Below, piece after piece: positions 24,202-33,259 of a DNA stretch of 64,000 nt. Each line of letters opens with the position of its first letter. Position 1 is the stretch's first letter. The notes under the pieces are model-generated. The model was not told the DNA's origin and did not search any database. It saw only the letters and a program-made list of their open reading frames with translations. A program made the position numbers and the translations under genes. The stretch comes from Ruminococcaceae bacterium UBA3215 (GTDB lineage: Bacteria > Bacillota > Clostridia > Oscillospirales > Ruminococcaceae): positions 2,251-66,250 of the forward strand of contig DEWH01000017.1 of assembly GCA_002363155.1 (NCBI GenBank), written 5' to 3'.

Positions 24202-24825
24202 TCAGCCGAATATCTGTCCCGGAAGCTTAAGCTTTTCTTTCGGCAGAAAGTCCTTGTCGAATTCCTCCACGTCCGCATCATCGACATAGTAGCCTGCGGG
24301 GGTCTGATACACTCCGGCAATACCGTCCAGATAACCGGGAATTAGTTCCTTGCAGAGGAAGAAAGAAGCATCTGCATCTTCCGGCAGATCGTGGTATCTT
24401 ATGCCGAATCTGCTTGCGTAGTCAAACCCGCTCTTGCCGTAAAAGTCAATGTTCCCTTCAAACAGCACGGCTCCGAATCCCATTTCCGAAGCCTTTTCTA
24501 TGGAACGGTCAAGCAGTATCTTTCCGTAACCCTTTCGTTTCAGTTCCGGCGTAATGCAGATAGGTCCCATTGTGAGAACATCTATGTTTCTGCCGTCATC
24601 GGCATTTATCACTGTTTTCACGAAGATGTTCTGCCCGATAATTCTGCCGTCCTGCTCCATTACGAGATCAAGTTCCTTCACAAATGCGGGATCGTCACGC
24701 AGCACATGGATAACAAAATGCTCGGTGCAGCCCGGACGATATACGTTCCAGAATGATTCGCGGATAAGTTTTTCTACTTCCCTGCGGTCTTCTTTGGTTT
24801 CATTGCGGATAATGTAATTGTTCAT
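24202..24825 (-). CDS. GNAT-family N-acetyltransferase
   Basis: 207 residues. Acetyl-CoA-dependent acetyltransferase with the GNAT core in the first ~150 residues: NYIIRNETKEDRREVEKLI, the motif A-like TPELKRKGYGKILLDRSI (acetyl-CoA pyrophosphate loop RKGYGK), then GFGAVLFEGNIDFYGKSGF. This layout matches the GNAT group that acts on small molecules. AGGAGG precedes the ATG. It is the last gene of a TetR-CPBP-PAP2-GNAT unit. Substrate unknown. Confidence 0.88.
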   Translation of the reverse strand: MNNYIIRNETKEDRREVEKLIRESFWNVYRPGCTEHFVIHVLRDDPAFVKELDLVMEQDGRIIGQNIFVKTVINADDGRNIDVLTMGPICITPELKRKGYGKILLDRSIEKASEMGFGAVLFEGNIDFYGKSGFDYASRFGIRYHDLPEDADASFFLCKELIPGYLDGIAGVYQTPAGYYVDDADVEEFDKDFLPKEKLKLPGQIFG

Positions 24826-24858
24826 TGTATTTCCTCCTGTTATAGTTTTTTATCTTTA

Positions 24859-25512
24859 TTATCTTTTGACTGCCATAACACTTCCATGATAGATCAGATA
24901 CAATCCGGCGCTCAATAAGACAGAACCTATAATATCTGTGAGCCAGTGAACACCGGAAATAGTTCTCCCTATTACCATAAACAAAGAGAACAATATTGCA
25001 AACAAATATATTATATGTTTGATCGCTGCTCTTTTTATTCTGTGGTATGACTGAAAACAAAGCGTTGGCATCACGCTCAGTACAAGAAGCGTCGTTGATG
25101 ACGGATAAGACGCTTCCATGAATCCGTTGATCGGTACAGGCCGATAATTTATCGGGATCATTTCAAATATCAGATAGCAGAATATCACTATGACATAGTA
25201 TACCCCAAGCAGTAATATATCTGTATCTACCTTTATTAGGCTCTGTCTTGTGAAAAGCTGTACGGCACCCAGCACAGCGAATATCATGCACACAGCCACC
25301 GGTACAAGTCCCAGCCAGTCTGTGATAGTGTACAGCGTCATATTGACACCGGTCAGCTCATGGAATTTTACATTCATATCTGCAAACCCGATATTCGTTC
25401 CGTTCTGACCTATCGGCTGTACATTGATCGTCTGTATAAGTACCGTCCAGATACCAAACATTATCAGTATGACCATACCCGATAGCAGTATTGTTTTTAT
25501 GTTTCTTGTCAT
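24859..25512 (-). CDS. PAP2-family membrane phosphatase
   Basis: 217 residues with six predicted membrane helices. PAP2 motifs are visible: NYRPVP (C1-like), ASYPSSTTLLVL (C2, with Ser instead of the PSGH histidine) and SGVHWLTDIIG (C3 with the catalytic His and Asp). It may dephosphorylate isoprenoid or lipid phosphates, or belong to the inositol-phosphotransferase branch. The altered C2 box makes catalytic capacity uncertain. The gene starts nine bases after the CPBP protease gene. Confidence 0.82.
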   Translation of the reverse strand: MTRNIKTILLSGMVILIMFGIWTVLIQTINVQPIGQNGTNIGFADMNVKFHELTGVNMTLYTITDWLGLVPVAVCMIFAVLGAVQLFTRQSLIKVDTDILLLGVYYVIVIFCYLIFEMIPINYRPVPINGFMEASYPSSTTLLVLSVMPTLCFQSYHRIKRAAIKHIIYLFAILFSLFMVIGRTISGVHWLTDIIGSVLLSAGLYLIYHGSVMAVKR

Positions 25513-25521
25513 AGTGCTCCC

Positions 25522-26274
25522 TTATTGCTTCAGATTTACCTTTTTCGGGGTGCATATCAGCACATATATCAGATATGCACCTGTCAGCGCTATTCTTATT
25601 CCGACATTGAGCATCTGACCGCCCTGCTCGCTTCCCGCGATATCAACAAGTATCTGCGCCGAGCCAAACCCCGAAAGCATATTGTTAAGCGAGTGGAATG
25701 CTATACAGGGTATAAGGCTTCCCGTTCTTACGAATATGAATACAAGCAGAAATCCCACAGAAACGGCATACACTATCTGAATAAGATCGCTGACAAGATC
25801 ATATCCGTTCAGCAGGTTTACGATATGCCCGACACCGAATGTAACTGCGGAAACTATTACAGCAGAAGTCATATTGTTCTTCGCCATACCCCGGAACAGG
25901 AATCCGCGGAAGATGATCTCTTCGAGGAATCCCACAAAAAGCATGCATACGGTATGCAGAACAAGCGATACCGGTTCAGACTGCGGAGCAAACCCGAAAA
26001 TAACGCCGACTGACGCTATTATCAGAAGCGGGATATAGAACAGCATCTTCCCTGCCGATACTTCCGGCTTGCAGAGTCCGAGATGCTCATACAGTCCGTT
26101 CTTTGTTATGAACAGGAACAGCACGACAAACAGAGCGATATCGAATACAGTCTCACAGAGTGACCCGATACCGGTCATCTCGGAAAGATTCATCATTACA
26201 GACGAGCCCACAACATAAATTATTATAAGTATAACCGCAAACAGTACTTCGTTCATGTCAAACAGTTTTTTCAT
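25522..26274 (-). CDS. CPBP-family intramembrane metalloprotease
   Basis: 250 residues with about eight membrane helices. The CAAX/CPBP signature is intact: FLEEIIFRGFLFRGM near residue 117 (EExxxR) and FGVGHIVNLLNG near 150 (second zinc-site motif, FxxxH). Members process peptides or prenylated proteins, often in bacteriocin immunity or stress regulation. Its start overlaps the end of the TetR gene by 17 bases, so the two are co-regulated. Confidence 0.9.
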   Translation of the reverse strand: MKKLFDMNEVLFAVILIIIYVVGSSVMMNLSEMTGIGSLCETVFDIALFVVLFLFITKNGLYEHLGLCKPEVSAGKMLFYIPLLIIASVGVIFGFAPQSEPVSLVLHTVCMLFVGFLEEIIFRGFLFRGMAKNNMTSAVIVSAVTFGVGHIVNLLNGYDLVSDLIQIVYAVSVGFLLVFIFVRTGSLIPCIAFHSLNNMLSGFGSAQILVDIAGSEQGGQMLNVGIRIALTGAYLIYVLICTPKKVNLKQ

Positions 26275-26845
26275 TGTTTTCCTCCCCTTTGATAACGCCG
26301 ATAATTCCGAAAAAAATATTCCGGAGCATTCTCACATAGTACGCTTCATCAAATTCCATATCATTGTTTGCGAGCATGCTTGCCGCTCCGTGAACGCAGA
26401 CGAACAGCGTTTCAAATGCTTCTTTTGCCTGCATTTCCGAAAGTCCGGTCTGACCGCAGACAGCCTGTATCATCGGCGACAGTTCATCGGAAGAGATCAG
26501 TTCACGCAGATCGGTGCTGCGGAATTTTCCGGACTGGAACAGGAAGCGGAACAGATGCTTCTCCTCATTTGCGAACCGTATATACCGCAGTCCGATTGAC
26601 AGCGCGGGATTGCCGGCATTTTCGTCCGGCGTCATGATAGATTCCGTGTGAAATTCATCGGCAGCTGCGTAAACATCGGCTTTAAGCTCCTCTACCGTTT
26701 TATAGTGGTACATCACCGGCTGAGTGGAGCAGTCAAGTTCGGCGGCTACCCTCCGGACGTTCAGCGCATCTGCGCCCTCTTTGCGGACTATGCTCAATCC
26801 GGCTTCTATTATCATTTCTTTTGTTATTCTTGCTTTTGGCGGCAT
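26258..26845 (-). CDS. TetR/AcrR-family transcriptional regulator
   Basis: 195 residues from the ATG at 26845, which has GAGGTG six bases upstream. The N-terminal helix-turn-helix is clear (ITKEMIIEAGLSIVRKEGAD ... VRRVAAELDCSTQPVMYHY). The C-terminal ligand domain contains EEKHLFRFLF, as in the TetR_C_33/WHG group. It is first in an operon with the CPBP, PAP2 and GNAT genes. A direct repeat at its transcription start suggests autoregulation. Confidence 0.9.
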   Translation of the reverse strand: MPPKARITKEMIIEAGLSIVRKEGADALNVRRVAAELDCSTQPVMYHYKTVEELKADVYAAADEFHTESIMTPDENAGNPALSIGLRYIRFANEEKHLFRFLFQSGKFRSTDLRELISSDELSPMIQAVCGQTGLSEMQAKEAFETLFVCVHGAASMLANNDMEFDEAYYVRMLRNIFFGIIGVIKGEENNEKTV

Positions 26846-26861
26846 ATCGGCACCTCTTTCA

Positions 26862-26887
26862 AACAACACTTGTTATATAACACTTGT
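26862..26887. promoter_or_regulatory. Candidate TetR operator (direct repeat)
   Basis: On the minus strand ACAAGTGTT occurs twice, separated by ATATA, immediately downstream of the -10 box. Confidence 0.5.
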
Positions 26888-26916
26888 ATTATAACATAAG
26901 TTATTTTATTTGTCAA
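26888..26916 (-). promoter_or_regulatory. Promoter of the TetR-CPBP-PAP2-GNAT operon
   Basis: On the minus strand TTGACA (26911-26916) and TATAAT (26888-26893) are both perfect and 17 bases apart. Confidence 0.85.
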
Positions 26917-26978
26917 GACTATTTTATAAAAAAATCTTCAGAACGTTTCCATTCCGAAGATGTTTTTAATATTTAACG

Positions 26979-27080
26979 AGTATCTACCCATAGACAAAAT
27001 TCAGTAATTTCGTCACGATTCAGATATGCGCGCAAAGCGCGCTCCATAATTGTGAATTGTGCATTGTGAATTGTGCATTT
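26979..27080. repeat. Dispersed ~100-bp intergenic repeat, copy 1
   Basis: Matches 63258-63358 along its length. It holds a conserved AGTAATTTCGTCACG block, the palindrome GCGCGCAAAGCGCGC, and short tandem units AATTGTGAATTGTGCATTG. It lies past the 3' end of the ABC ATPase gene. Confidence 0.85.
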
Positions 27081-27091
27081 GTCTCATAGTA

Positions 27092-28159
27092 TCATGTCAT
27101 TATCTTCCGGAAGTCGCTGTCAGATGCCGGAAAGACAATAAAATCCGTTATATACAGTCCGATCGTTTCGCTGTCGGAGAAGTGTTTGTATGTGGCTGCA
27201 TCGGTTATCATGCGAAGCTCATTTCCTCCCGCAGTTATGCGGCAGTCGTTCGTGTCCCCCGTGAAATACTCGGATAAAAGCTTTCCTCTGAAATGCGCAT
27301 TTTCCTCCGATATGCGTATATTCTCCGGGCGAACGGCAACATCTACCGCGCCGGTGATCTCTCCGCTGTAATCAAGGGTACCGTCAATACCGTCAAGCTT
27401 TATCTTTCCGTTTTCGGAAACGCCCTTGAGGAAATTGACCTTTCCGACGAAATCAGCAACGAACTGGTTTTCCGGCTTCCGGTAGATCTCCACCGGAGTA
27501 CCTACCTGCTGCAGCACGCCGGAGTTAATAACGAACACCCTGTCCGACATCGTCATAGCCTCACCCTGGTCATGGGTAACATAGACAACATTTATGCCGA
27601 GGCGCGCCTGTATCTCCTTTATCTCGAACCGCATACGCTCACGGAGCTTAGCATCAAGATTTGAGAGCGGTTCGTCCAGCAGCAGCACCTTCGGCTCTGC
27701 AACAAGCGCCCTTGCAAGAGCGACACGCTGCTGCTGTCCTCCCGACAGCTCGGAAGGCATACGTTTTGCGTACTGGCTTAAATGCACTGCCTCCAGCACC
27801 TTTTCCACCTTTTCCTTTATTTCCGCTTTCGGCACCTTCCGTATTTTAAGCGGGTATGCCACATTTGCGAAAACATTCAGATGCGGCCATACCGCGTAAG
27901 ACTGGAATACCATTCCGAGCTCGCGCTTTTCCGGCGGCACGAATGTATCGGCAGAGCTCACCACCTTGCCGTCGATGCGGATCTCACCGGACGTGGGCTT
28001 TTCAAATCCCGCGATCATACGGAGCATCGTGGTTTTCCCGCAGCCGGACGGTCCCAGCAGAGTTATGAACTCTCCGTCCCTGAATTCATCGGAGATATCG
28101 TTCACAACAACCGAATCACCGAATTTTTTTGTAACATGATCAAGTGTTATTACTGACAT
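27092..28159 (-). CDS. ABC transporter ATP-binding protein, iron(III)/thiamine type
   Basis: 355 residues. ATPase of a periplasmic-type importer of the FbpC/PotA group. Walker A GPSGCGKTTMLRM, Q-loop FQSYAVWPHL, signature LSGGQQQRVALARAL, Walker B VLLLDEPLSNLDA and switch VTHDQGEAM are complete. A C-terminal TOBE-like domain (~240-355) follows. It is the third gene of the operon, 10 bp after the permease. Confidence 0.92.
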   Translation of the reverse strand: MSVITLDHVTKKFGDSVVVNDISDEFRDGEFITLLGPSGCGKTTMLRMIAGFEKPTSGEIRIDGKVVSSADTFVPPEKRELGMVFQSYAVWPHLNVFANVAYPLKIRKVPKAEIKEKVEKVLEAVHLSQYAKRMPSELSGGQQQRVALARALVAEPKVLLLDEPLSNLDAKLRERMRFEIKEIQARLGINVVYVTHDQGEAMTMSDRVFVINSGVLQQVGTPVEIYRKPENQFVADFVGKVNFLKGVSENGKIKLDGIDGTLDYSGEITGAVDVAVRPENIRISEENAHFRGKLLSEYFTGDTNDCRITAGGNELRMITDAATYKHFSDSETIGLYITDFIVFPASDSDFRKIMT

Positions 28160-28169
28160 ATCTGACCTC

Positions 28170-29855
28170 TTATATTGAAAATTTACCCTTTGTAAGCTTC
28201 GACAGTACGATATTCAGCACCGCAACAAGTATCAGTATAGCACCGGCAAGCGCTGCCGCGGTCTGCTGGCTGTGATAGGTCTGGTACAGGAACAGATCCA
28301 CGCCAAGAGATTTGGTCTTGTCCGAGTACAGCATATTCGACATCGTAAGTTCATAGAAGCACGGCATGAATATCAGGAACCAGCCTGCCACAACAGACGG
28401 ACCGATAAGCGGGAACACAACGTCTTTCAGCCGCCGCAGCCAGCCTGCACCGGAAACCTGCGCCGCTTCTTCGAGAGAAGGACTCACCCGTGACAGCGCC
28501 GAGACTACCGATCTCATTCCCATGAGCATATATTTTATCATGTATGCTATGACCATTATCCATATCGTGTTGTAGATGTTGATACCGAAACGTCCGGACA
28601 TTGTCATGATAAGCGACAGCGCGATGACAACGCTCGGCGTTCCGGAACCGACAGTTATCAGGAAGTCGGGTATGCTCCTTCCGCGTACATTAGTCCGTTT
28701 CAGCAGATACGCCATTATGATGCAGACTATCATGCCGAGCGAAGCTGCCCATACCGAGGATATAAGGCTGTTTCCTGCGGATTTGACGATCGAGTTCCGG
28801 GAGAATATCGTCTCCCAGTATTTGATGGTGAAGTTCCCCTCCTCGAACACGCTCTTGCCCATATTTACGGTGAAAGATGTGGCAAATACAGAAGCGAACG
28901 GTATCACGATTACTACCACAGCGAACAGCCCGGTGAGTATCGTGAGCGGTATGCGCCATTTTCCGAGATCAACTGTGTTCGGACGCACGGATTTTCCGGA
29001 TATCGTTATGTAGTCGCGCTTTCCGATAACGAAGTTCGATATGAAAAGAATCACAAGTGCCAGCACCATAAGGAATACCGCAAGCACCGTCGCATCGGTA
29101 AGCCCCTCCGCCGAGCCGACATAAACATAATCCACTATTCTTGTGGTTATCGTGTATATCTTTGCAGGAGCGCCGATTATCGAAGGTATTCCGTAACAGG
29201 AAGCGGCTGCCACAAATACCAGCAGCGCCGAAGATGCAATAGACGGCAGCATCAGCGGCAGTGTCACCGTAAACAGCATTTTAACCGGAGAAGCTCCCGA
29301 TATACGCGAAGCCTCTTCAAGCGACGGATCCATGTTCTCCATTGCTCTCGACAGGGTTATGAACGCATAAGGGTAATAGAACGTCGTCAGCACCCACACA
29401 AGTCCGCCTATCGAGTAGATATCGAACGGCGCTTCTGACAGTCCGAATATGCTCTCAAGGAACACATTCAGTGTACCGACTTTCGGATTAAGCAGTCTCA
29501 GCCATGCCATAGCCCCAACATAAGGCGGCACCATATACGTCATCAGAAACAGCGTTCTGAACAGCTTTCTGCCGTAAAGATTCGTCCTTCCCACCAGAAA
29601 AGCAAGCGGAAACGCGATCAGTACGCCGAATACCATTGACAGGGACGCGGTTATAAGCGTGTTCAGCACACAGCTCCAGTTCATCGAAGTCGAATATATC
29701 CGTGTGAACGCATCGAGCGAAAAGCTTCCCTCCGCAAAGAATGCGCGTATCAGAAGATATACCAGCGGGAACACCTGGAACACCAGCAGGAACCCTACAA
29801 TAGCTATGATGAACAGCCACTTGACATCAAAATAGAACTTCTTTTTGTTTTCCAC
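28170..29855 (-). CDS. ABC transporter permease, double-length iron(III) type
   Basis: 561 residues, twice the usual permease length, with two copies of the binding-protein-dependent permease domain as in FbpB/ThiP. EAA-like loops are visible in each half (MDPSLEEASRISGASPVKML and SPSLEEAAQVSGAGWLRRL). About twelve membrane helices. It lies between the ATPase and solute-binding genes, so a single gene supplies the whole membrane channel. Confidence 0.92.
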   Translation of the reverse strand: MENKKKFYFDVKWLFIIAIVGFLLVFQVFPLVYLLIRAFFAEGSFSLDAFTRIYSTSMNWSCVLNTLITASLSMVFGVLIAFPLAFLVGRTNLYGRKLFRTLFLMTYMVPPYVGAMAWLRLLNPKVGTLNVFLESIFGLSEAPFDIYSIGGLVWVLTTFYYPYAFITLSRAMENMDPSLEEASRISGASPVKMLFTVTLPLMLPSIASSALLVFVAAASCYGIPSIIGAPAKIYTITTRIVDYVYVGSAEGLTDATVLAVFLMVLALVILFISNFVIGKRDYITISGKSVRPNTVDLGKWRIPLTILTGLFAVVVIVIPFASVFATSFTVNMGKSVFEEGNFTIKYWETIFSRNSIVKSAGNSLISSVWAASLGMIVCIIMAYLLKRTNVRGRSIPDFLITVGSGTPSVVIALSLIMTMSGRFGINIYNTIWIMVIAYMIKYMLMGMRSVVSALSRVSPSLEEAAQVSGAGWLRRLKDVVFPLIGPSVVAGWFLIFMPCFYELTMSNMLYSDKTKSLGVDLFLYQTYHSQQTAAALAGAILILVAVLNIVLSKLTKGKFSI

Positions 29856-29914
29856 AGATGTACCTCTATAACCTTAAAAGGGGCGTACAGCATACACCCC
29901 TTTCATTATTATTA

Positions 29915-30979
29915 TCAGCCGGGAATCGTCACGTTGTTCTGGAACATCGTGCGTATCTCGTCTCTCTGCTTGTAACATTTCTCCCAGTCAACGGGGATAG
30001 TATTCTCCATAAGCTGTACCAGCGGGATAGCATCGTAAGGATATTCGGAAACGTCCTTTCTTACCGAGTACATCCAGCCGTTTACGATGAGCTTCTGTCC
30101 TTCGGGAGAGAGGAAGAACTTCTCGACTGCCTTTGCAGCAAGCACATTCTTGTTTGCGCTGTGTTCTTCGTCTATTATCATTATCGTGGACGGGATCGGG
30201 ATACAGCCGTCATCGGGATAGATGACCTCAAGCTTGGAATTCTCTTCCTGTCTCTTCTTGAGAACAGACTCTTCAAGCACCATTATCTCCTTGCATTCGC
30301 CGGTCTCAAGCTTTGTAAGCGCAACGGAACCGGATTCGATAGCAACGTTCTGTGCGTTGAGCGACTTGAAATACTCCTCGCCGTACTTGTCATAAAGTCC
30401 GACAACGGAAGAGTACGCCGTACCGGAAGTGAGCGGATTGCTCATGGAGAGATATCCCTTCATCTCCGGATTTTCAGCGAAATCCTTGAAAGATGTGGGG
30501 AGTTCGTCCTTGCTGTATTTCTCGGGATTGTACGCGAGTACCATATTGCATACGCGGACAGGATACCAGTATCCCTCGGGATCATAGTCGAACATGAGCT
30601 TGTCGACACCGGAGAAGGTGTACGGTTCAAGAATGCCTTTTTCCTTGAGTTCGAGGGAGTAGGAAGGCTCAGCGACCATTAGCACGTCACAGCCAAGCAT
30701 TCCGGAATCCATTTCCGCAGCTATCTTGGACTGGATCGTACCGGAACCGCCCTGGAAAAATTCGATATCGAGGTTCGGGAACTGTATCTCAAGCTCCTTC
30801 TCCATATCGTCAATAATGTCCTCATACATTGATGTGTAGATAACTACCTTTCCGGAAACAGATGTATCACCGGTAACTTCGGGATTTCCGGTTTGTGCCG
30901 CTGTATCACTTTTGCCGCAGCCCGCAGCAGCAAGTGCTATACACAGCGCGGAAAACGCCGCAATTATTCTCTTTTTCAT
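29915..30979 (-). CDS. ABC transporter solute-binding lipoprotein (FbpA-like)
   Basis: 354 residues from ATG 30979, with AAGGAAG upstream. The lipobox ALAAAGC gives a membrane-anchored binding protein. The pattern VVIYTSMYEDIIDDMEKE at the N-terminus, FFQGGSGTIQSKIAAE and LVAEPSYSLEL fits the FbpA/AfuA/PotD-like extracellular solute-binding family 1/6. Iron(III) is the commonest ligand of this transporter arrangement, but 2-aminoethylphosphonate and thiamine systems look alike, so the substrate is not fixed. Confidence 0.9.
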   Translation of the reverse strand: MKKRIIAAFSALCIALAAAGCGKSDTAAQTGNPEVTGDTSVSGKVVIYTSMYEDIIDDMEKELEIQFPNLDIEFFQGGSGTIQSKIAAEMDSGMLGCDVLMVAEPSYSLELKEKGILEPYTFSGVDKLMFDYDPEGYWYPVRVCNMVLAYNPEKYSKDELPTSFKDFAENPEMKGYLSMSNPLTSGTAYSSVVGLYDKYGEEYFKSLNAQNVAIESGSVALTKLETGECKEIMVLEESVLKKRQEENSKLEVIYPDDGCIPIPSTIMIIDEEHSANKNVLAAKAVEKFFLSPEGQKLIVNGWMYSVRKDVSEYPYDAIPLVQLMENTIPVDWEKCYKQRDEIRTMFQNNVTIPG

Positions 30980-31047
30980 ATCTTTCTTCCTTTCAATACA
31001 GGAGCACATCGGGGATATCCCATGCTTCTCTGCAATTTTCATACGAT

Positions 31048-31076
31048 ATTATAGCATATTTTGTATTCATTTTCAA
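31048..31076 (-). promoter_or_regulatory. Promoter of the iron-type ABC operon
   Basis: On the minus strand TTGAAA (31071-31076) and TATAAT (31048-31053) are 17 bases apart. Confidence 0.75.
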
Positions 31077-31103
31077 GTCTTTTTGTATATTTTCATCTTC
31101 ATA

Positions 31104-31131
31104 AGAAAAGAGCAGGTGAATGATCACCTGC
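31104..31131 (-). terminator. Terminator of the chemoreceptor gene
   Basis: GCAGGTGA and TCACCTGC form an 8-bp stem with a four-base loop; the minus strand continues CTCTTTTCTT. Confidence 0.75.
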
Positions 31132-31144
31132 CCGTTATCTGTTT

Positions 31145-33127
31145 TTATCGGTTTATTCTGAACCTCGAAACATGGTCTTTCAGCAGCTTCGACTGACCGG
31201 AAAGCTCTTCGCATGAAGCAGCCGTCTCTTCGGCCGTCGCAGAGTTTGTCTGGATAACCTGGGATATCTGCTCTACGCCGGAATTGATCTGCTTTATGGA
31301 TTCGTTCTGTTCTGCACTCGCCGCAGCTATCTTCTCGATAAGCACCGCTGTCTGCGAGGACATATCCTTTACTTCCTTCATTGATTCGGCTGTCGCAAGT
31401 GCTATCTTGCTGCCGTTATCCACTGCCTCAATCGCGGCATGAATAAGGGACGATGTGCTCTTTGCAGCTTCATCAGACTTACCGGAAAGGTTTCTGACCT
31501 CGTCCGCAACAACGGCAAAGCCTTTTCCCGCCTCACCTGCTCTTGCAGCCTCAACCGCCGCATTCAGAGCAAGGATATTTGTCTGGAACGCAATATCTTC
31601 GATAGTCTTGATGATCTTCTCTATCTCCTGCGACGTGGTACTTATATCGCTCATCGCCTGTACCATGCTCTGGATCTCGCTGTCCTGCTGATTTACCTTG
31701 TCCTGCGTCAGCCTGGACAGATTTCCGGCTTCCGACGCATTCTGCGCAGTATTCGCGATCTGCGAGGAAACTTCTGCGATAGTAGCGGAGATCTGCTGGA
31801 TCGCGGAAGCCTGTCTTGTGGTACCGTCCGCAAGCGACTGGGAGCCCTCTGCCATCTGAGTGGAGCCGTTGAATACCTGCGAGCTTCCGTCGTCGATATC
31901 CGACATGATACTGCTCAGCTCGTCAAGGATAAGATTCATGGAATCTCTGATCTTTACAAAGTCTCCGGTATATTCAACTGACGGCGGTACTGTAAGATCA
32001 CCCTTTGAAACCGCAGTAAGTACATTCGAGATATCATCAACATAAGTACGCATAGCATCTATGCATTTCTCAAATTCAGCACAAAGCGTTCCTATCTCGT
32101 CATCTGAATTGTAATCAAGGCGTACCGAAAGATCGCCCTGCGCGATGAGAGAAGCCTGTCCGGCAAGCTTTTTCAGGGGGGTAAGCTGGCGGAGCAATAC
32201 AAAGAATACCAAAGCGTTTCCGCATATAAGGAATACGACAAAGCTTATGAGGAATACCAGTCCGAGGTCTGTGAGAGCGCCTTCGATATCGCCTTTCGGC
32301 AATACATAGCCTACCGTCCAGCCTGCATTGTCAAGCTTCTTGAATGTAAAATACTTTTCTGTGCCGTCATAATCCTTGTAAATTCCGATCGTGACATCAT
32401 CTCCGAGAGACGAAAGGATCTTTGCGTAATCCCCGGCAGCTTCATTTACAGAAGTAAGCTTTCCTTCCTTTGTCGGCATATATTCGGCATTGGAATGAAC
32501 AATGAAGTTTCCGTCACTGTCTATAAGTACGGGATAACCGTTGGCTGTCAGCTTCATTCCGTTTGCAAGTTCGGTCAGTACATCGAGTTTGAAGTCACAG
32601 CCGAAAACGCCTATAAACTGTCCGTCCTGCTTTATGGGGGCGGCAACGGTAAATATTATACCGCCCGTAGATGCATCAACGAAAGGAGACGTGCATATAG
32701 CCTTATTCTGCGCTTTAGCAGCTGTGTACCATGAGCGGGTGGTGGGGTCAAAGCCCTCGGGAAGTGCGGCTCCCGATGCCATGAAGATAGTCTTGTCTTC
32801 ATACGACGTATATGGTTCAAGAAGCGCGCTGTTCATGGGCATGACTGTCTTGCCGAAAGCAGCGTCCATAGAATGATCCGGCGCAAGCTTATTGATAACG
32901 CCAGCCGCATTTGCCTGATCTTCCGCAAATACGCACTGCTCGCCCAGCCATGCGTTCATCTTTTCCGCATTTGCGAGAAGCGCCTGTTCTGTTTCAACTG
33001 TAAGCGTCTCGCTGACCTTATTGTAGGAAATTATGTACCCGATAACAGATACACACAGCAGCATCACTGTTGTCACAGCAATTACCGTGATCAGTACCGA
33101 TTTTTTCAGTCCCATACTTTTTTTCAT
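31145..33127 (-). CDS. Methyl-accepting chemotaxis protein with dCache sensor
   Basis: 660 residues from the ATG at 33127 (GGGAGGT upstream). Helix 1 (~9-31) and helix 2 (~290-312) frame an extracellular double-Cache domain (RSWYTAAKAQNKAICTSPFVDASTGG ... FIGVFGCDF are adjoining pieces). HAMP follows (~313-370). The cytoplasmic signalling domain carries the conserved hairpin tip VEAARAGEAGKGFAVVADEV. It senses a small molecule, often an amino acid, and signals to CheA/CheW. No che or flagellar gene is in the window. It stands alone between its promoter and terminator. Confidence 0.93.
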   Translation of the reverse strand: MKKSMGLKKSVLITVIAVTTVMLLCVSVIGYIISYNKVSETLTVETEQALLANAEKMNAWLGEQCVFAEDQANAAGVINKLAPDHSMDAAFGKTVMPMNSALLEPYTSYEDKTIFMASGAALPEGFDPTTRSWYTAAKAQNKAICTSPFVDASTGGIIFTVAAPIKQDGQFIGVFGCDFKLDVLTELANGMKLTANGYPVLIDSDGNFIVHSNAEYMPTKEGKLTSVNEAAGDYAKILSSLGDDVTIGIYKDYDGTEKYFTFKKLDNAGWTVGYVLPKGDIEGALTDLGLVFLISFVVFLICGNALVFFVLLRQLTPLKKLAGQASLIAQGDLSVRLDYNSDDEIGTLCAEFEKCIDAMRTYVDDISNVLTAVSKGDLTVPPSVEYTGDFVKIRDSMNLILDELSSIMSDIDDGSSQVFNGSTQMAEGSQSLADGTTRQASAIQQISATIAEVSSQIANTAQNASEAGNLSRLTQDKVNQQDSEIQSMVQAMSDISTTSQEIEKIIKTIEDIAFQTNILALNAAVEAARAGEAGKGFAVVADEVRNLSGKSDEAAKSTSSLIHAAIEAVDNGSKIALATAESMKEVKDMSSQTAVLIEKIAAASAEQNESIKQINSGVEQISQVIQTNSATAEETAASCEELSGQSKLLKDHVSRFRINR

Positions 33128-33185
33128 TAAAGATATACCTCCCGGAAAGAATAGGTAAGAATGATATAAAGATACACCAACTTGT

Positions 33186-33214
33186 ATTATATCAAAAACT
33201 ACACATTTTGTCAA
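33186..33214 (-). promoter_or_regulatory. Promoter of the chemoreceptor gene
   Basis: On the minus strand TTGACA (33209-33214) and TATAAT (33186-33191) are both perfect and 17 bases apart. Confidence 0.8.
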
Positions 33215-33259
33215 CAAATCTGATGCAAATTTTACAAATCGTAAAGTGTCCGGGATCTT

